From NCBI GenBank assembly GCA_937885645.1, contig CALABJ010000018.1:62001-126000 (forward strand): DNA of 64,000 bases. Reading direction: 5' to 3'. The notes beneath the pieces were generated by a model. It searched no databases. It saw nothing but the letters and a program-made list of their open reading frames with translations, and had not been told where the DNA came from. Made by a program: the position numbers and the translations under genes. Below, piece after piece: positions 44,721 through 52,008 of the stretch. Origin of the DNA: RGIG4097 sp937885645 (GTDB lineage Bacteria; Bacillota; Clostridia; Christensenellales; CAG-917). Positions within the stretch are counted from its first letter, which is position 1, and every line of letters starts with the position of its first letter.

Positions 44721-44902
44721 CTTTATCAATGAATTATAGCACAATGCTTTATGCCGCGAAAGGTTCTTTACATGAGTAGGAACGTGTTAGGCTATTTGCC
44801 AAGGCAAAACAAAAGCCCCTTGGGCGGTGGTGTTGGCTTCTTTGCCATCATACCACGTTCCGAAGAGGCTCGTGTCAAGAGCACCGTGGAATAAACATTG
44901 CA

Positions 44903-46426
44903 CTATCCAATTATCATCTCTATATCTATGTCAAATAGATATGGCTCCTTCTTGCTCTCAATATAGACTGGCATCACCAGTTTTTCTTTGTAAAATAAAA
45001 AGCCCTGACTTATCTCAGGACTTGTTGTTATTGGGCTGTTTAGATATATTTCAATTTTGTCGTTGAAAACTATGATCTCTTTTATTAAAGTTCCAATCAG
45101 CATTTGTGCATCCAGCCTTAATGCCTTTTCGTAAAATGATTTTATTTGCACCTCATTCAAACAGATTATCGTCTTGCATTTCTCAATGCTTATTTCCTTT
45201 TCTAGCTCAATTTGTCTGGTTTCAAGTTCATGCAATCGCTTATTTGTTGTGTTAGACATTATACCTCTTTCAAGCGCAGCAACCAAGTTATTTAAAGAAG
45301 TTTCTACCTGCCTTAATTCTCGTTGTAGTGAGCCAAGCCGAGGATTGTCTTTAAGCAACTTATTCTGCAAAGCCATAACATTTTTAATTAAGCCATTCAT
45401 CGTTGTAGGTTCACATAATTTTGAAATGATAATATCTATGATAAAATTCTCAAAATCATCCTTCCGAATAGTTGTTTTTTGGCAACCATTTCTATATGTT
45501 TTTCTGCCACGACATTTGTAGTAATGGACTTTTTTGCCCGTCTTAGATGTTCCACTTTCTGCGCTAAAAGGTTTGCCACAATAACCACATTTTACCTTAT
45601 CTCTCAGCAGATAAACGGCATTAAGACTTCGTGTTCCTCTAAAATTAGTACTCAAGATTTGTTGGACTTGTTGATAGACCTCTACATCAACTATTTTAGG
45701 ATATATGTTGTCAAACACCTCTCCATTATGCCTATATATCCCCGTGTATTTTTCCTTTCTCAAAATATTGTAAAGCATGTTCATATTGAAAGGCTTTCCT
45801 CTGTAAAGAACACCCTTTTCGGTGAGCGACTTAATAATTTGTGGCACGTATACACCAACGGCATATTGTGAGAAAATATACCTTACAATTTCTGCCTCGC
45901 CCTCGTTGATAACAATCTTCTTATCAACCACCTTGTATCCGTAGGGGACACCTCCACCACAATATAATCCTTTCTTTCGATTTTCATCTTGTCCACGGCG
46001 TATCTTTTGTGACATTTCAGCTGAGTAATATTCAGCGATACCAATATAGACGTTTTCAAGCAGTATGCCATCTAGGTTTTTTGTGCCATCAATATTCTCG
46101 GATGTTCGTTGCGTTGCAGAGATAAGAATCTTGCCATTATCGGTCAATTTCTTCTTGTTGAGTATGACCTCAGTTGAGTTTCTTCCAAATCGATCTATGG
46201 CATAAACAAGAACGATTTCCCATGGTGCATTTTTGCTATCTGACAGCATTTGTTGGAATGCTGCTCGGTTATCATTGGTGCCTGTCATGGCACGATCTAT
46301 GTATGTGTTGACAATAAGCAAGTTGTTATCTCTTGCATATTTTTCACACACTGTAAGTTGACCTTCAATAGATTGTTCGGTCTGTGCATTGCTAGAGTAT
46401 CTAGCATAGATTACTGCAGATTTCAT
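44903..46426 (-). CDS. Large serine recombinase (site-specific integrase)
   Basis: The N-terminal resolvase domain has YARYSSNAQ with the catalytic Ser11 and the DRFGRN active-site arginine segment. The recombinase domain follows (GVPYGYKVVDKKIVINEGEAEIV), then a zinc ribbon (CGYCGKPF ... YYKCRGR ... GCQK) and a coiled-coil-rich C-terminus (about 375-430). The length of 507 residues is typical for phage- or element-borne integrases. AGGAGGATAAAAT precedes the start. It lies about 230 bp from attL, pointing toward it, as integrases usually do, and is the only recombinase in the element. Confidence 0.93.
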   Translation of the reverse strand: MKSAVIYARYSSNAQTEQSIEGQLTVCEKYARDNNLLIVNTYIDRAMTGTNDNRAAFQQMLSDSKNAPWEIVLVYAIDRFGRNSTEVILNKKKLTDNGKILISATQRTSENIDGTKNLDGILLENVYIGIAEYYSAEMSQKIRRGQDENRKKGLYCGGGVPYGYKVVDKKIVINEGEAEIVRYIFSQYAVGVYVPQIIKSLTEKGVLYRGKPFNMNMLYNILRKEKYTGIYRHNGEVFDNIYPKIVDVEVYQQVQQILSTNFRGTRSLNAVYLLRDKVKCGYCGKPFSAESGTSKTGKKVHYYKCRGRKTYRNGCQKTTIRKDDFENFIIDIIISKLCEPTTMNGLIKNVMALQNKLLKDNPRLGSLQRELRQVETSLNNLVAALERGIMSNTTNKRLHELETRQIELEKEISIEKCKTIICLNEVQIKSFYEKALRLDAQMLIGTLIKEIIVFNDKIEIYLNSPITTSPEISQGFLFYKEKLVMPVYIESKKEPYLFDIDIEMIIG

Positions 46427-46470
46427 ATTTTATCCTCCTATTTTGTATTAATAAAATTTGTCTTTCGACA

Positions 46471-46594
46471 GGAGCAAAGAAAACGGAACGGCGTTAAGCT
46501 GCTCGCTTTTCTTTTGAGTTCATCTGCTTTTATACAAGGGTTGAGTATCAATGCACCTTGCCCTTGTATAAAAGAGTCGTTCCGTTTATGCTCC
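46471..46594. repeat. Large nested inverted repeat between rep and recombinase genes
   Basis: Outer arms GGAGCA...AAACGGAACG (46471-46490) and CGTTCCGTTTATGCTCC (46578-46594); inner perfect 14-bp arms CTTTTATACAAGGG (46527-46540) and its complement (46561-46574), with a 20-base loop. It could be a single-strand origin, a recombination site or a terminator-like structure. Confidence 0.6.
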
Positions 46595-46613
46595 ACAAAA
46601 GGCGAAAGAAAAA

Positions 46614-47495
46614 CTAGTTCGCCTTTCTCATTTGTGCTATTACTTCGGGGCTAACTTTTCCCATATAACAACCCTCATCTAAGCATTGAAAGTCGTCAAA
46701 AAGTATTAGTTTAATTCCTTTCTTTTCGTCCATGCTGCACGCCACATCTTCATCCAAAATGTCCGAAATAAAATAGGTCGGCGTGCCTTTGGAATACACT
46801 ACTCTCTCACCGGATTTTTCTAGGTATTTCATCAAGTATCTTTTGGCATCTTGTATTGCATCCATATTGCTTTGGATAGGGCTGAAATCAGACCTTCCAA
46901 ACCTTTCATTGAAATATGTGTTTTGCGTTGTAGTTTGCCTTTTATGAGTGTTGAAACTGTAATCGGTCACTTCTATTAACTCACCAACCATTGCGCCCTC
47001 AGGGATGTTAAAAATGCCGTGGAAGTGCAATCTGTTCTTTTCTGGACTACGTTCCCAAACGCCGATATATACCCAACCTTTTCTATGACTCATTTTCTTC
47101 AAGCAATTGGATAGTTTCTTTTTGAAACTTTCTTCATCGTGTAATTTGTCGTCATAGGTGAATGTGCAAAAGTAGTTCCATCTTCCAATATTAATTTTCC
47201 TAGACAATCTCTTTCTTCGTTCAATAAGGTTTCTTTGTCGCTTTTCCATATATTCATCTGCAAATTGTTTTGCCTCATTTTCATCTTCAAAATATCCTTT
47301 CAATTCCCTTATCAATTCTTCTTTCTTCTCAACCTTTTTCTTGCCTTTGTTTTCCTCAAATACTTTGTCCGCTTTTTCTTTTAATTCAATGTCATCTTTG
47401 CTTATTTTCTTTCGTTTCTTCGTAGGTCTTGTTGTCTTTGGTATGGCAATATAATGACTGCCGTCTGAGTAAATTTTTGTCTCTTCGTAAAACAT
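46614..47495 (-). CDS. HUH-endonuclease rolling-circle replication initiator (Rep)
   Basis: The 293-residue protein has a Lys/Glu-rich N-terminal 100 residues and then an HUH nuclease core: motif 1 FCTFTYD (109-115), motif 2 HFHG (157-160, H157 and H159 as metal ligands), and motif 3 RYLMKYLEKS with two tyrosines, Y220 and Y224, spaced as in superfamily 1 Rep proteins such as phage phiX174 gpA and Microviridae VP4. It would nick an origin and stay bound to the 5' end. A GGAGG site inside the end of the small upstream ORF drives its start. No helicase domain is present. Confidence 0.85.
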   Translation of the reverse strand: MFYEETKIYSDGSHYIAIPKTTRPTKKRKKISKDDIELKEKADKVFEENKGKKKVEKKEELIRELKGYFEDENEAKQFADEYMEKRQRNLIERRKRLSRKINIGRWNYFCTFTYDDKLHDEESFKKKLSNCLKKMSHRKGWVYIGVWERSPEKNRLHFHGIFNIPEGAMVGELIEVTDYSFNTHKRQTTTQNTYFNERFGRSDFSPIQSNMDAIQDAKRYLMKYLEKSGERVVYSKGTPTYFISDILDEDVACSMDEKKGIKLILFDDFQCLDEGCYMGKVSPEVIAQMRKAN

Positions 47496-47498
47496 GTT

Positions 47499-47648
47499 TT
47501 AATCCTCCTTTTCGTTTTCTAGTTGCTCTTTGTGAAGCGACAAAACTCGTGCTAGCAGTGTGGCATAAATTGCCTTCTGCTGTTGTTCACTAAGGCTATT
47601 GACATCTATGTTTCCGCGCACAATAACCTCAATTCCATTTTTGTCCAT
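47499..47648 (-). CDS. Small protein upstream of rep (49 residues)
   Basis: An ATG at 47648 has a very strong AAAGGAGGTG ribosome site and the frame ends 3 bp before the rep ATG; the rep ribosome site lies within its last codons. The predicted protein is charged and helical (SEQQQKAIYATLLARVLSLH is the core), without Cys or a membrane segment. It may be a copy-control protein or a translational coupler for rep. No family is recognised. Confidence 0.6.
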   Translation of the reverse strand: MDKNGIEVIVRGNIDVNSLSEQQQKAIYATLLARVLSLHKEQLENEKED

Positions 47649-47683
47649 AGCGACACCTCCTTTTGTTTTATTTCAAAAGGTAT

Positions 47684-47714
47684 GAAAAAAACGCAATACG
47701 AAAACGTATTACGC
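47684..47714 (-). terminator. Attenuator-like terminator in the rep leader
   Basis: Minus-strand CGTAATACG-TTTT-CGTATTGCG followed by T7, placed about 40 bases before the small ORF and rep. A terminator upstream of a rep gene suggests control by attenuation, as in several rolling-circle plasmids. Confidence 0.55.
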
Positions 47715-47971
47715 CATTCCATTAAGTGCACCATCCGATACTAGCCCTCGGACGACGGGTTTGCGCCTTTTTTATTCGGCAATCTTTACATTAGGCTTGC
47801 CACCTTGAATGCGATTTCAGTCCTTTTTTATTCAACTTGATTTTATCTTATTTTGTTTTGAGGGTGTGAGTCTTTTGCCGTTAAGATATCCACACTTTCC
47901 GTTATGAAAATATAGGAAAACGATACTTTTAGGTAAGTTAGTGATGTCTGAATTTGTGGCAAAGAAAAAGT

Positions 47972-48086
47972 CCCCCCAATATATAGCCACGAAAAACGCA
48001 AAATTTAACGGTCTAAACGAAAAATTCTTGAAAAAATTTTTATCCCCTCAATATATATACCTTGAGAACAGGCAAAATATAACGGT
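47972..48086. repeat. Two iteron-like direct repeats
   Basis: CCCCCCAATATATA ... GCAAAATTTAACGGT (47972-48012) and CCCCTCAATATATA ... GCAAAATATAACGGT (48044-48086), period about 72-74 bp, each followed by an A/T-rich stretch. Confidence 0.6.
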
Positions 48087-48112
48087 TTTTTGAAAAAAGT
48101 TAAAAAAAATTT

Positions 48113-48219
48113 AATTGCCTTTGAAAAGATAAAGAATCCAGCCAGAGGGATAGGCGAAAGATTGCACAAGCGGGCTAGCGTGCAACTTCGCCCCCTGCTG
48201 GCTTTATCTCAAAGCAATT
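48113..48219. repeat. 107-base near-perfect hairpin, candidate origin
   Basis: Paired blocks in order: AATTGC, CTTTGA, GATAAAG, CCAGC, GGCGAA and TTGCAC on the left, with GTGCAA, TTCGCC, GCTGG, CTTTATC, TCAAAG and GCAATT on the right. The loop is about 12 bases. It has no T-run, so it is not a simple terminator. Confidence 0.65.
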
Positions 48220-48239
48220 TAGTTTTGTTTTTACACAAC

Positions 48240-48296
48240 CGTGTGCTTGTCTATGGCGGAGCGAAGCGACGCCACTTGTATCAAGACAAGCACACG
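48240..48296. repeat. Second large hairpin, candidate origin
   Basis: Perfect 13-bp arms CGTGTGCTTGTCT (48240-48252) and AGACAAGCACACG (48284-48296), with an inner TGGCG/CGCCA stem carrying a GCGAAGC tip. Confidence 0.65.
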
Positions 48297-48332
48297 TCTC
48301 AGTGCCATTCCATCGTAAATTTTGAAAAAAGA

Positions 48333-48384
48333 TTGATTTTTTAATTAATTTGTGTTAAACTAATAATGTTCCACGGGACGAACA
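48333..48384 (+). promoter_or_regulatory. Promoter of the defence operon with possible operator
   Basis: TTGATT (48333-48338), 17 bp, TAAACT (48356-48361). A partial palindrome TGTTCCACGGGACGAACA (48367-48384) lies at the expected transcription start and could be bound by the helix-turn-helix protein of the first gene. Confidence 0.5.
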
Positions 48385-48406
48385 ATATAACTTGGAGATT
48401 TTGTTA

Positions 48407-48595
48407 ATGAATGACGAATTTATTACCGCAAATCAAGCAGCAAAAAGATGGAACATTACGCAACGAAGAGTGCAAATCTTATGCGCTAAAGGGCGAATTG
48501 ACGGAGTCTTTAAATTGGGCGAAAGCTGGGTGATTCCTGCAAATGCCAAAAAACCAATCGACAGAAGAATTAAAAAGGAAAAAGAAAATGTTTAA
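48407..48595 (+). CDS. Helix-turn-helix DNA-binding protein (excisionase/MerR-like)
   Basis: The 62-residue protein (start ATG 48407 with GGAG upstream) is a compact winged helix: FITANQAAKRWNITQRRVQI is the helix-turn-helix and FKLGESWVIPANAKKP the wing, followed by a Lys/Glu-rich tail. Small proteins of this type often precede methyltransferase genes in Firmicute elements and may act as a controller of the restriction operon, or as an excisionase. It overlaps the methyltransferase gene by 8 bp. Confidence 0.75.
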   Translation: MNDEFITANQAAKRWNITQRRVQILCAKGRIDGVFKLGESWVIPANAKKPIDRRIKKEKENV

Positions 48596-49631
48596 TGTAT
48601 TAGATTTGTTTTGTGGATGCGGTGGATTGTCTTATGGATTTAAATCTGCAGGATATAATGTAGTTTTAGGTATTGACAATGATAAAAATGCCCTGGAAAC
48701 ATTCGAATTTAACCATAAAAATTCAAAGTCAATATGTGGTGATATTACTACCATACGCGCAGAAGATATAAGTCGTATTGTTGGTGGAAAACAAATTGAC
48801 GTTATCATTGGTGGACCGCCTTGCCAAGGAATGTCTTTATCCGGTCCTAGAAGATTCGATGATCCAAGAAATAAACTGTATTTATCTTATATTCGCCTTG
48901 TTGAAGAACTTCAACCTAAAGCGTTTGTTATAGAAAATGTTCCTGGATTAGTGTCGTTATTTAACGGACAAATTAAGGAAAGCATTGTCGAAAGATTAAC
49001 AGCCTTAGGTTATAATGTGCAATACAAAATTTTGTGTTCGGCTGATTATGGTGTTCCCCAAAGTCGCAGAAGAGTTGTTTTTGTTGGATTAAAAACGGGC
49101 GAATTTGTATACCCTGAAATTAATAATAATCAAGTAACTTGTGAAATGGCGTTGAGTGATTTGCCCCCCTTGATAGATTGTTTAGGGGAAGAAAATCAAG
49201 AATATGCTACCAGAGCCACTTGCGATTATCAAAAACTGATGAGAAAACGTTCTAATGTAGTGAAAAATCATATAGCAGCAACTCATTCTGATAAAGTAAA
49301 AAACATTATTTCTATGGTTCCCGATGGTGGTAATTATAAAAACCTCCCCGAACCCTATCGCAGCAGTCGAAATTTTCACGTGGCATGGACGCGTTTTAAT
49401 AGTCAAAAGCCTGCTCCCACTATTGATACGGGGCATCGACATCATTTCCATTATAAGTATGATAGAGTTCCTACGGTTAGAGAATGTGCGAGGTTGCAAT
49501 CATTTCCCGATGACTTTATCTTCTTGGGAAACAAAACACAGCAATTCAGACAGGTTGGCAATGCTGTTCCACCATTAATGGCACAGGCGATTGCTGAACA
49601 GTTACTGCAATTTATTACTAAGGGGAACTAA
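48588..49631 (+). CDS. DNA (cytosine-5)-methyltransferase, first copy
   Basis: The 347-residue enzyme has motif I (LDLFCGCGGLSYGF), the catalytic PPCQ loop with Cys79 (GGPPCQGMSLSG), ENV (116-118), the QSRRR motif (GVPQSRRRVVFVG) and the C-terminal motif X (QVGNAVPPLMAQAIAEQ). The start is ATG 48588 with AAAGGA upstream. The target-recognition region lies between about 215 and 275 and differs from that of the second copy at 51030, so the two are not simple duplicates. It protects host DNA from the adjacent nuclease. Confidence 0.93.
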   Translation: MFNVLDLFCGCGGLSYGFKSAGYNVVLGIDNDKNALETFEFNHKNSKSICGDITTIRAEDISRIVGGKQIDVIIGGPPCQGMSLSGPRRFDDPRNKLYLSYIRLVEELQPKAFVIENVPGLVSLFNGQIKESIVERLTALGYNVQYKILCSADYGVPQSRRRVVFVGLKTGEFVYPEINNNQVTCEMALSDLPPLIDCLGEENQEYATRATCDYQKLMRKRSNVVKNHIAATHSDKVKNIISMVPDGGNYKNLPEPYRSSRNFHVAWTRFNSQKPAPTIDTGHRHHFHYKYDRVPTVRECARLQSFPDDFIFLGNKTQQFRQVGNAVPPLMAQAIAEQLLQFITKGN

Positions 49632-49632
49632 T

Positions 49633-51042
49633 ATGTATAAGGTTCCTGAAGAATATTATTTTAGAATACACCACGTTCGTCCGCGCTTTAAAGGCGATAT
49701 TGAAAATGTTTTATTATTTATGGCGACAGAAATTTCCAAAATGGAAGAAATGCCTGACAAAGATTTTGCTAACGAATTAAACAATGCCATTAGAAGATAT
49801 CCTGGCAATGGTATAAGAGAAATTAAAACAATTAACAATTGGAGAACGGAAATATCTGCTTTATTTGGTTATTTCATTGTGGAAAATGGAATAACTCGCG
49901 CTGGTAAGCGCGCTATTGAATTGGCTCAAAAGGAGGATTTGGTAGAAGCGTTTAAGACTTTCCTTTATACTTTCCAATATCCAGGCGCACATATTAAAAC
50001 TCACGAAGTATTAAAGCAAATTGAAAAAGGTGTTCATTTTAAGCCTGCACAGTACATACTACAAGTACTAGATGAGGCGGAAAAGGATGCGAATGGTAGA
50101 GTTGGATTAACCAAAGAAGAAGTTTGCCATTGTATTTTTAACGATTTGAGAGCAACGGCGCAATTAGAAACCCCGTTGGATACTTGGAAAAGGATAAAAC
50201 ATAATCGCGATTTGGAAATGGAATATGATTCTACAGGAGATGTCGTTCGATATGCTGGTGATATCGTGGATTATATGGAAATTGCAAACTTATTAGTTTC
50301 CCACGATTGTCGTTGTTATTACAAAAACAAGCTTGAAAGTGAAACAATATTAAAGTTTATTAATTCATCCGAGTGGTATAGTGCTTATGATAAACTAATT
50401 CAAAAGAAAAGCGCAACGCTTGAAAATATCAAAGATTGCGTAGTTGGTTGGTTTAAGTATGTAAATAAGGATTTGGCGGATACTGACTTCACTACGGATA
50501 TTTTAGCGTTTATTGCAAACGATACGGACGAATATAAAGACCTTCAAAAAAGTAAAGATGATATTTTTGAGAAGTTGTTGGGTGGAGAAGATATTAAGAC
50601 TAAGGATATTGGAGATATCGGAGAAAGTCTTGTTCATTCTCACGAATGTCAGAGAATTAAAATTGGTGGACGTGGAGACCTTATTCATTTAATTAAACGA
50701 ATCCCTACTCAATTTGCCGTGGGTTATGATATACAGTCCGTTGAAATTGATGAAAGAAAGAGATACATTGAAGTAAAAACTACAATTAGCTCAAAACCTT
50801 TACATTTCAATAAAATTCATCTTACTCCAAATGAATGGAGCACAGCAACTACAACTCGTGACCGTTATTTTGTTTATAGGCTTATGATAAGCAAGGTGGA
50901 TAAAAAGTTGTATGTCATTCAAGACCCTGTTGGTTTGTATAAAAATGATATAATTGAAATGATACCTAAAAATGGTGCGGAGATTACGTTAAACGTAGAT
51001 ACCGCAGGACAATATGAGGAGTTATTATCGTGGGCAAATTAA
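49633..51042 (+). CDS. Putative restriction endonuclease with C-terminal DUF3883 nuclease domain
   Basis: The start at 49633 has AAGGGG. The 469 residues have an N-terminal alpha-rich part that I do not recognise (INNWRTEISALFGYFIVENG, KTFLYTFQYPGAH), probably for DNA recognition. From about 325 a DUF3883 (NOV_C) PD-(D/E)xK-like domain follows: GDIGESLVH, GYDIQSVE with D366, YIEVKTT with E380 and K382, and LTPNEWSTATT. It lies between two cytosine methyltransferase genes, overlapping the second by 13 bp. That context supports a type II restriction nuclease; a modification-dependent nuclease is the alternative. Confidence 0.78.
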   Translation: MYKVPEEYYFRIHHVRPRFKGDIENVLLFMATEISKMEEMPDKDFANELNNAIRRYPGNGIREIKTINNWRTEISALFGYFIVENGITRAGKRAIELAQKEDLVEAFKTFLYTFQYPGAHIKTHEVLKQIEKGVHFKPAQYILQVLDEAEKDANGRVGLTKEEVCHCIFNDLRATAQLETPLDTWKRIKHNRDLEMEYDSTGDVVRYAGDIVDYMEIANLLVSHDCRCYYKNKLESETILKFINSSEWYSAYDKLIQKKSATLENIKDCVVGWFKYVNKDLADTDFTTDILAFIANDTDEYKDLQKSKDDIFEKLLGGEDIKTKDIGDIGESLVHSHECQRIKIGGRGDLIHLIKRIPTQFAVGYDIQSVEIDERKRYIEVKTTISSKPLHFNKIHLTPNEWSTATTTRDRYFVYRLMISKVDKKLYVIQDPVGLYKNDIIEMIPKNGAEITLNVDTAGQYEELLSWAN

Positions 51043-51995
51043 AAGTAGCATCATTATTTTGTGGTTGTGGCGGTACTGATGTTGGTTTGTTAGGCGGATT
51101 TGACTTTTTAGGCAAGAATTATCCTAATAATCCCGTAAAAATTGTATATGCGAACGACATTGACGATAATGCTTGTCGCATATTTGAAGAAAATTTTGGT
51201 ATTACGCCTGATAATCGTGATATTAGAGAAATAAAATCAGAAGAACTTCCCAATTTTGATATTTTGACAGGTGGTTTTCCTTGTCAATCGTTTTCTATTG
51301 TCGCTCAAAATCCTAAACGCTTAGGCGTTAAAGACGATAGAGGCAAGTTGTTTTTTGAAATGTGTCGCATTTTAAGAGATAAAAAGCCAAAATGTTTTAT
51401 AGCAGAAAATGTAAAAGGCATTTTGTCCGCTAATGAAAAAAATGCATTTCCGTTAATTACTAAAGAATTTGAAGATAGCGGCTATAATGTATCTTATAAA
51501 CTTCTCAATGCGGTTAACTTTGGCGTTCCACAAAAGAGAGAAAGAGTTATTATTGTCGGCATAAGAAAAGATTTAGGTTTCACATTCGACTTTAACGGTT
51601 TGCCGCAAGAAGGCGATTTCCCTATTGCTTCACTCTCTCAAGTAATAGAAAATAGTGTTCCTGAAAAATACTTCTTTAGTCAAAAAGCCGTTGACGGAAT
51701 GATGAGAAAAAGAGAAACTATGAACAAAGGTCGTGCTCAAGACATCACTCAACCTTGCAATACGGTTGGAGCACACCTTGCAAAAGTTTCGTTGAATAGT
51801 ACTGACCCCGTTTTAATGGTCGGAGAAAGATATAGAAGATTTACTCCGAGAGAAGTTGCTCGCATTCAGTCTTTCCCGGAAACTTTCAAATTGGTAGGTT
51901 CGGAATCGGCTCAATATAAGGCTTTAGGCAATGCTATTGCACCTGTTATGTTTTGGCATGTAGCAAATTCTGTATTAAAACGCTTAAAAGACTAA
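51030..51995 (+). CDS. DNA (cytosine-5)-methyltransferase, second copy
   Basis: A GTG start at 51030 is chosen because GAGGAG sits eight bases upstream. The 321-residue enzyme has ASLFCGCGGTDVGLLGGF, GGFPCQSFSI with catalytic Cys85, AENVKGIL, GVPQKRERVIIVG and the terminal ALGNAIAPVM. It resembles M.HgiD/Dcm-type enzymes in its PCQSFS signature. It overlaps the nuclease gene by 13 bp and precedes the DUF262 gene by 13 bp with its own AAGGAGG. Confidence 0.93.
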   Translation: MGKLKVASLFCGCGGTDVGLLGGFDFLGKNYPNNPVKIVYANDIDDNACRIFEENFGITPDNRDIREIKSEELPNFDILTGGFPCQSFSIVAQNPKRLGVKDDRGKLFFEMCRILRDKKPKCFIAENVKGILSANEKNAFPLITKEFEDSGYNVSYKLLNAVNFGVPQKRERVIIVGIRKDLGFTFDFNGLPQEGDFPIASLSQVIENSVPEKYFFSQKAVDGMMRKRETMNKGRAQDITQPCNTVGAHLAKVSLNSTDPVLMVGERYRRFTPREVARIQSFPETFKLVGSESAQYKALGNAIAPVMFWHVANSVLKRLKD

Positions 51996-52008
51996 AAAAG
52001 GAGGAATT

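Larger units (their letters stand above)
47649..48406. other. Non-coding control region between the rep and defence operons
   Basis: 758 bp without a credible gene between two divergent transcripts. It contains a minus-strand attenuator-like hairpin (47684-47714), two 40-bp direct repeats (47972-48086), two large hairpins (48113-48219, 48240-48296) and a plus-strand promoter (48333-48361). This is where a rolling-circle origin would be expected. Confidence 0.6.

Noticed and set aside
48090..48344. 84-codon plus-strand ORF in the control region
   Set aside because: It runs through both large hairpins, has no ribosome site, and its peptide has no protein-like pattern.
49591..49632. Upstream 14-codon extension of the nuclease
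   Set aside because: It overlaps the methyltransferase end without a ribosome site, while AAGGGG precedes the ATG at 49633.
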